Origin: Ignelater luminosus
Taxonomy: Eukaryota; Arthropoda; Insecta; Coleoptera; Elateridae
Direction of reading: 5' to 3'
DNA length: 64,000 bases
NCBI GenBank assembly: GCA_011009095.1
Contig: VTPC01003963.1
Location: 40,222 to 104,221, forward strand
Shown: in pieces, positions 62,935-64,000 of the stretch
Layout: the number at the start of each line of letters is the position of its first letter
Numbering within the stretch: the stretch's first letter is position 1
Program-made: the position numbers and the translations under genes
Notes under the pieces: generated by a model
The model's database searches: none
What the model saw: the letters and a program-made list of their open reading frames with translations, nothing else
Told to the model about the DNA's origin: nothing

Positions 62935-64000
62935 CCGACTGTATCTCTTGCAGTTCCTGAGATTCTAATGACAAGCTTTAAGTTTGAGATAAAGCTGTAC
63001 TTTAGAGATTCTGATTAAATAAATGCCCTATTCCACATTTGTTGTCATTTTTAACCTTTTGAATAATTGTTAAAATACAATTTGAAGTTGCTGTTTCTCT
63101 TCTTAGACTATTATCGTATGAAAACTAATTTCGTTTTTGTACAAAGGTGCCAAAATGTTAATGAAAGTAGTCAACAGACCGCCATTTGGAATAATTGCTA
63201 TGTATAAGCATTTGAGAATCTCTCCTTAAGTATCTTTTGAATATAGTAAGGAACTCATCAAACCAAGAAAAGTTTCTTGAGTTTGTTTCTTTAAATGATT
63301 CTTATGATACAGTGTCTAGATACACAAAACATTTTATGTTTATATTGCACATTTTCATTTTACACAAAAACAACCGTGCATTGCTACTGATACTGATACT
63401 GTGCATATATGGAAAAACATAAAATTAACTTTCTTTGGCTACTTTGTGTGTATAGTTCACCAATGAAAATAGCAAAATCAAAATTTTGATAGTTATGGAA
63501 TTTTGTAATTGTAACTGGTAATAAATGTTGTTAAAAATCACTAACTGTTATATAAATAGTGTGTTTTGTTTAATCTGGCTTTTTTAGGTTATATTTACTA
63601 TAGTATCATGTCATTTTATGACACACTATGCTCAAATGAGTGTTAATATAGGTGTAATGACATTTATATGAAATGAAACGAAGACTCTAGTGGATGTACT
63701 TTTTATGCTCAATACATTTACATTTATCCAAAATAACATTGTGCAGGTTATTAATCATTATAATTTCCATTTGAACAACTTAGTGCCAAAAGTGTAAGTA
63801 GTATAACCCAAACGAACAGACCTAGTGTGATCATCTGTTTTAATATTACACATGATTCTAAAAATTCCACAGCTAACTATCAAAATTTTCATTTTGCTGT
63901 TCTCATTGGCAAACTATACGTGGAATTTCAAAAACAGGAGGATTAATGTGAAGTGTTAATTTAAACATTAGCAACTTCACTGCTGCCATGAAGTTAACAT
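62935..64000. other. AT-rich right edge without a recognised gene
   Basis: Short frames only, including 61 codons at 63,237-63,422 with no family motif. Any gene crossing the right edge could not be recognised. Confidence 0.45.

Noticed and set aside
1-64000. CRISPR arrays, operons, bacterial promoters, tRNA or rRNA genes
   Set aside because: None of the expected repeat-spacer patterns or RNA consensus structures were seen. The DNA is eukaryotic.

Overview
The window is AT-rich eukaryotic nuclear DNA. Short introns with GT..AG borders, an insect-type TRIM-NHL muscle gene and many insect DNA transposon remnants point to an insect, most likely a beetle. I infer the order from gene sequence and repeat style; I have not checked it.

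Layout. Positions 1-42,300 are mostly gene-poor. They hold a degenerate tandem array (about 4,320-5,985), a mariner-type fossil (9,150-9,840) followed by a degraded copy of a multi-copy arthropod protein family (9,860-11,170), an unrecognised degraded frame (11,773-12,355), a foldback element (15,014-15,402), a second mariner/Tc1 fossil split by a hairpin insert (15,600-16,720), and a Jockey-like LINE fossil with a small nested element (27,350-29,000). Positions 42,320-46,974 hold the best gene, an intact eight-exon thin/abba (TRIM32-type RING, B-box, coiled-coil, NHL) gene of 1,270 residues. Positions 47,140-55,370 are a transposon cluster: a pogo-like element split by a second copy of the same arthropod family, a LINE tail, a small uncharacterised two-exon minus-strand gene (51,562-52,031), a hAT-type MITE with a perfect 8-bp target duplication, a 730-bp TIR element, and a roughly 1.9-kb nest of foldbacks around a GTCCA/TGGAC palindrome element. 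Positions 56,150-58,097 hold a nine-exon BTB-domain gene. A THAP-domain gene with one apparent frameshift (59,212-59,825) and a piggyBac remnant (61,930-62,934) follow.

The host genes look unrelated to one another: thin is a sarcomeric ubiquitin-ligase-type protein, and the BTB protein is an adaptor-type protein of unknown role. I see no RNA gene, CRISPR array or operon. The strongest candidate for something poorly described is the multi-copy family at 9,860-11,170 and 47,840-48,700, which may be a transposase-like RNase H-fold protein. Next are the palindromic GTCCA element and the degenerate tandem array. I found no clear sign of a wholly new system.
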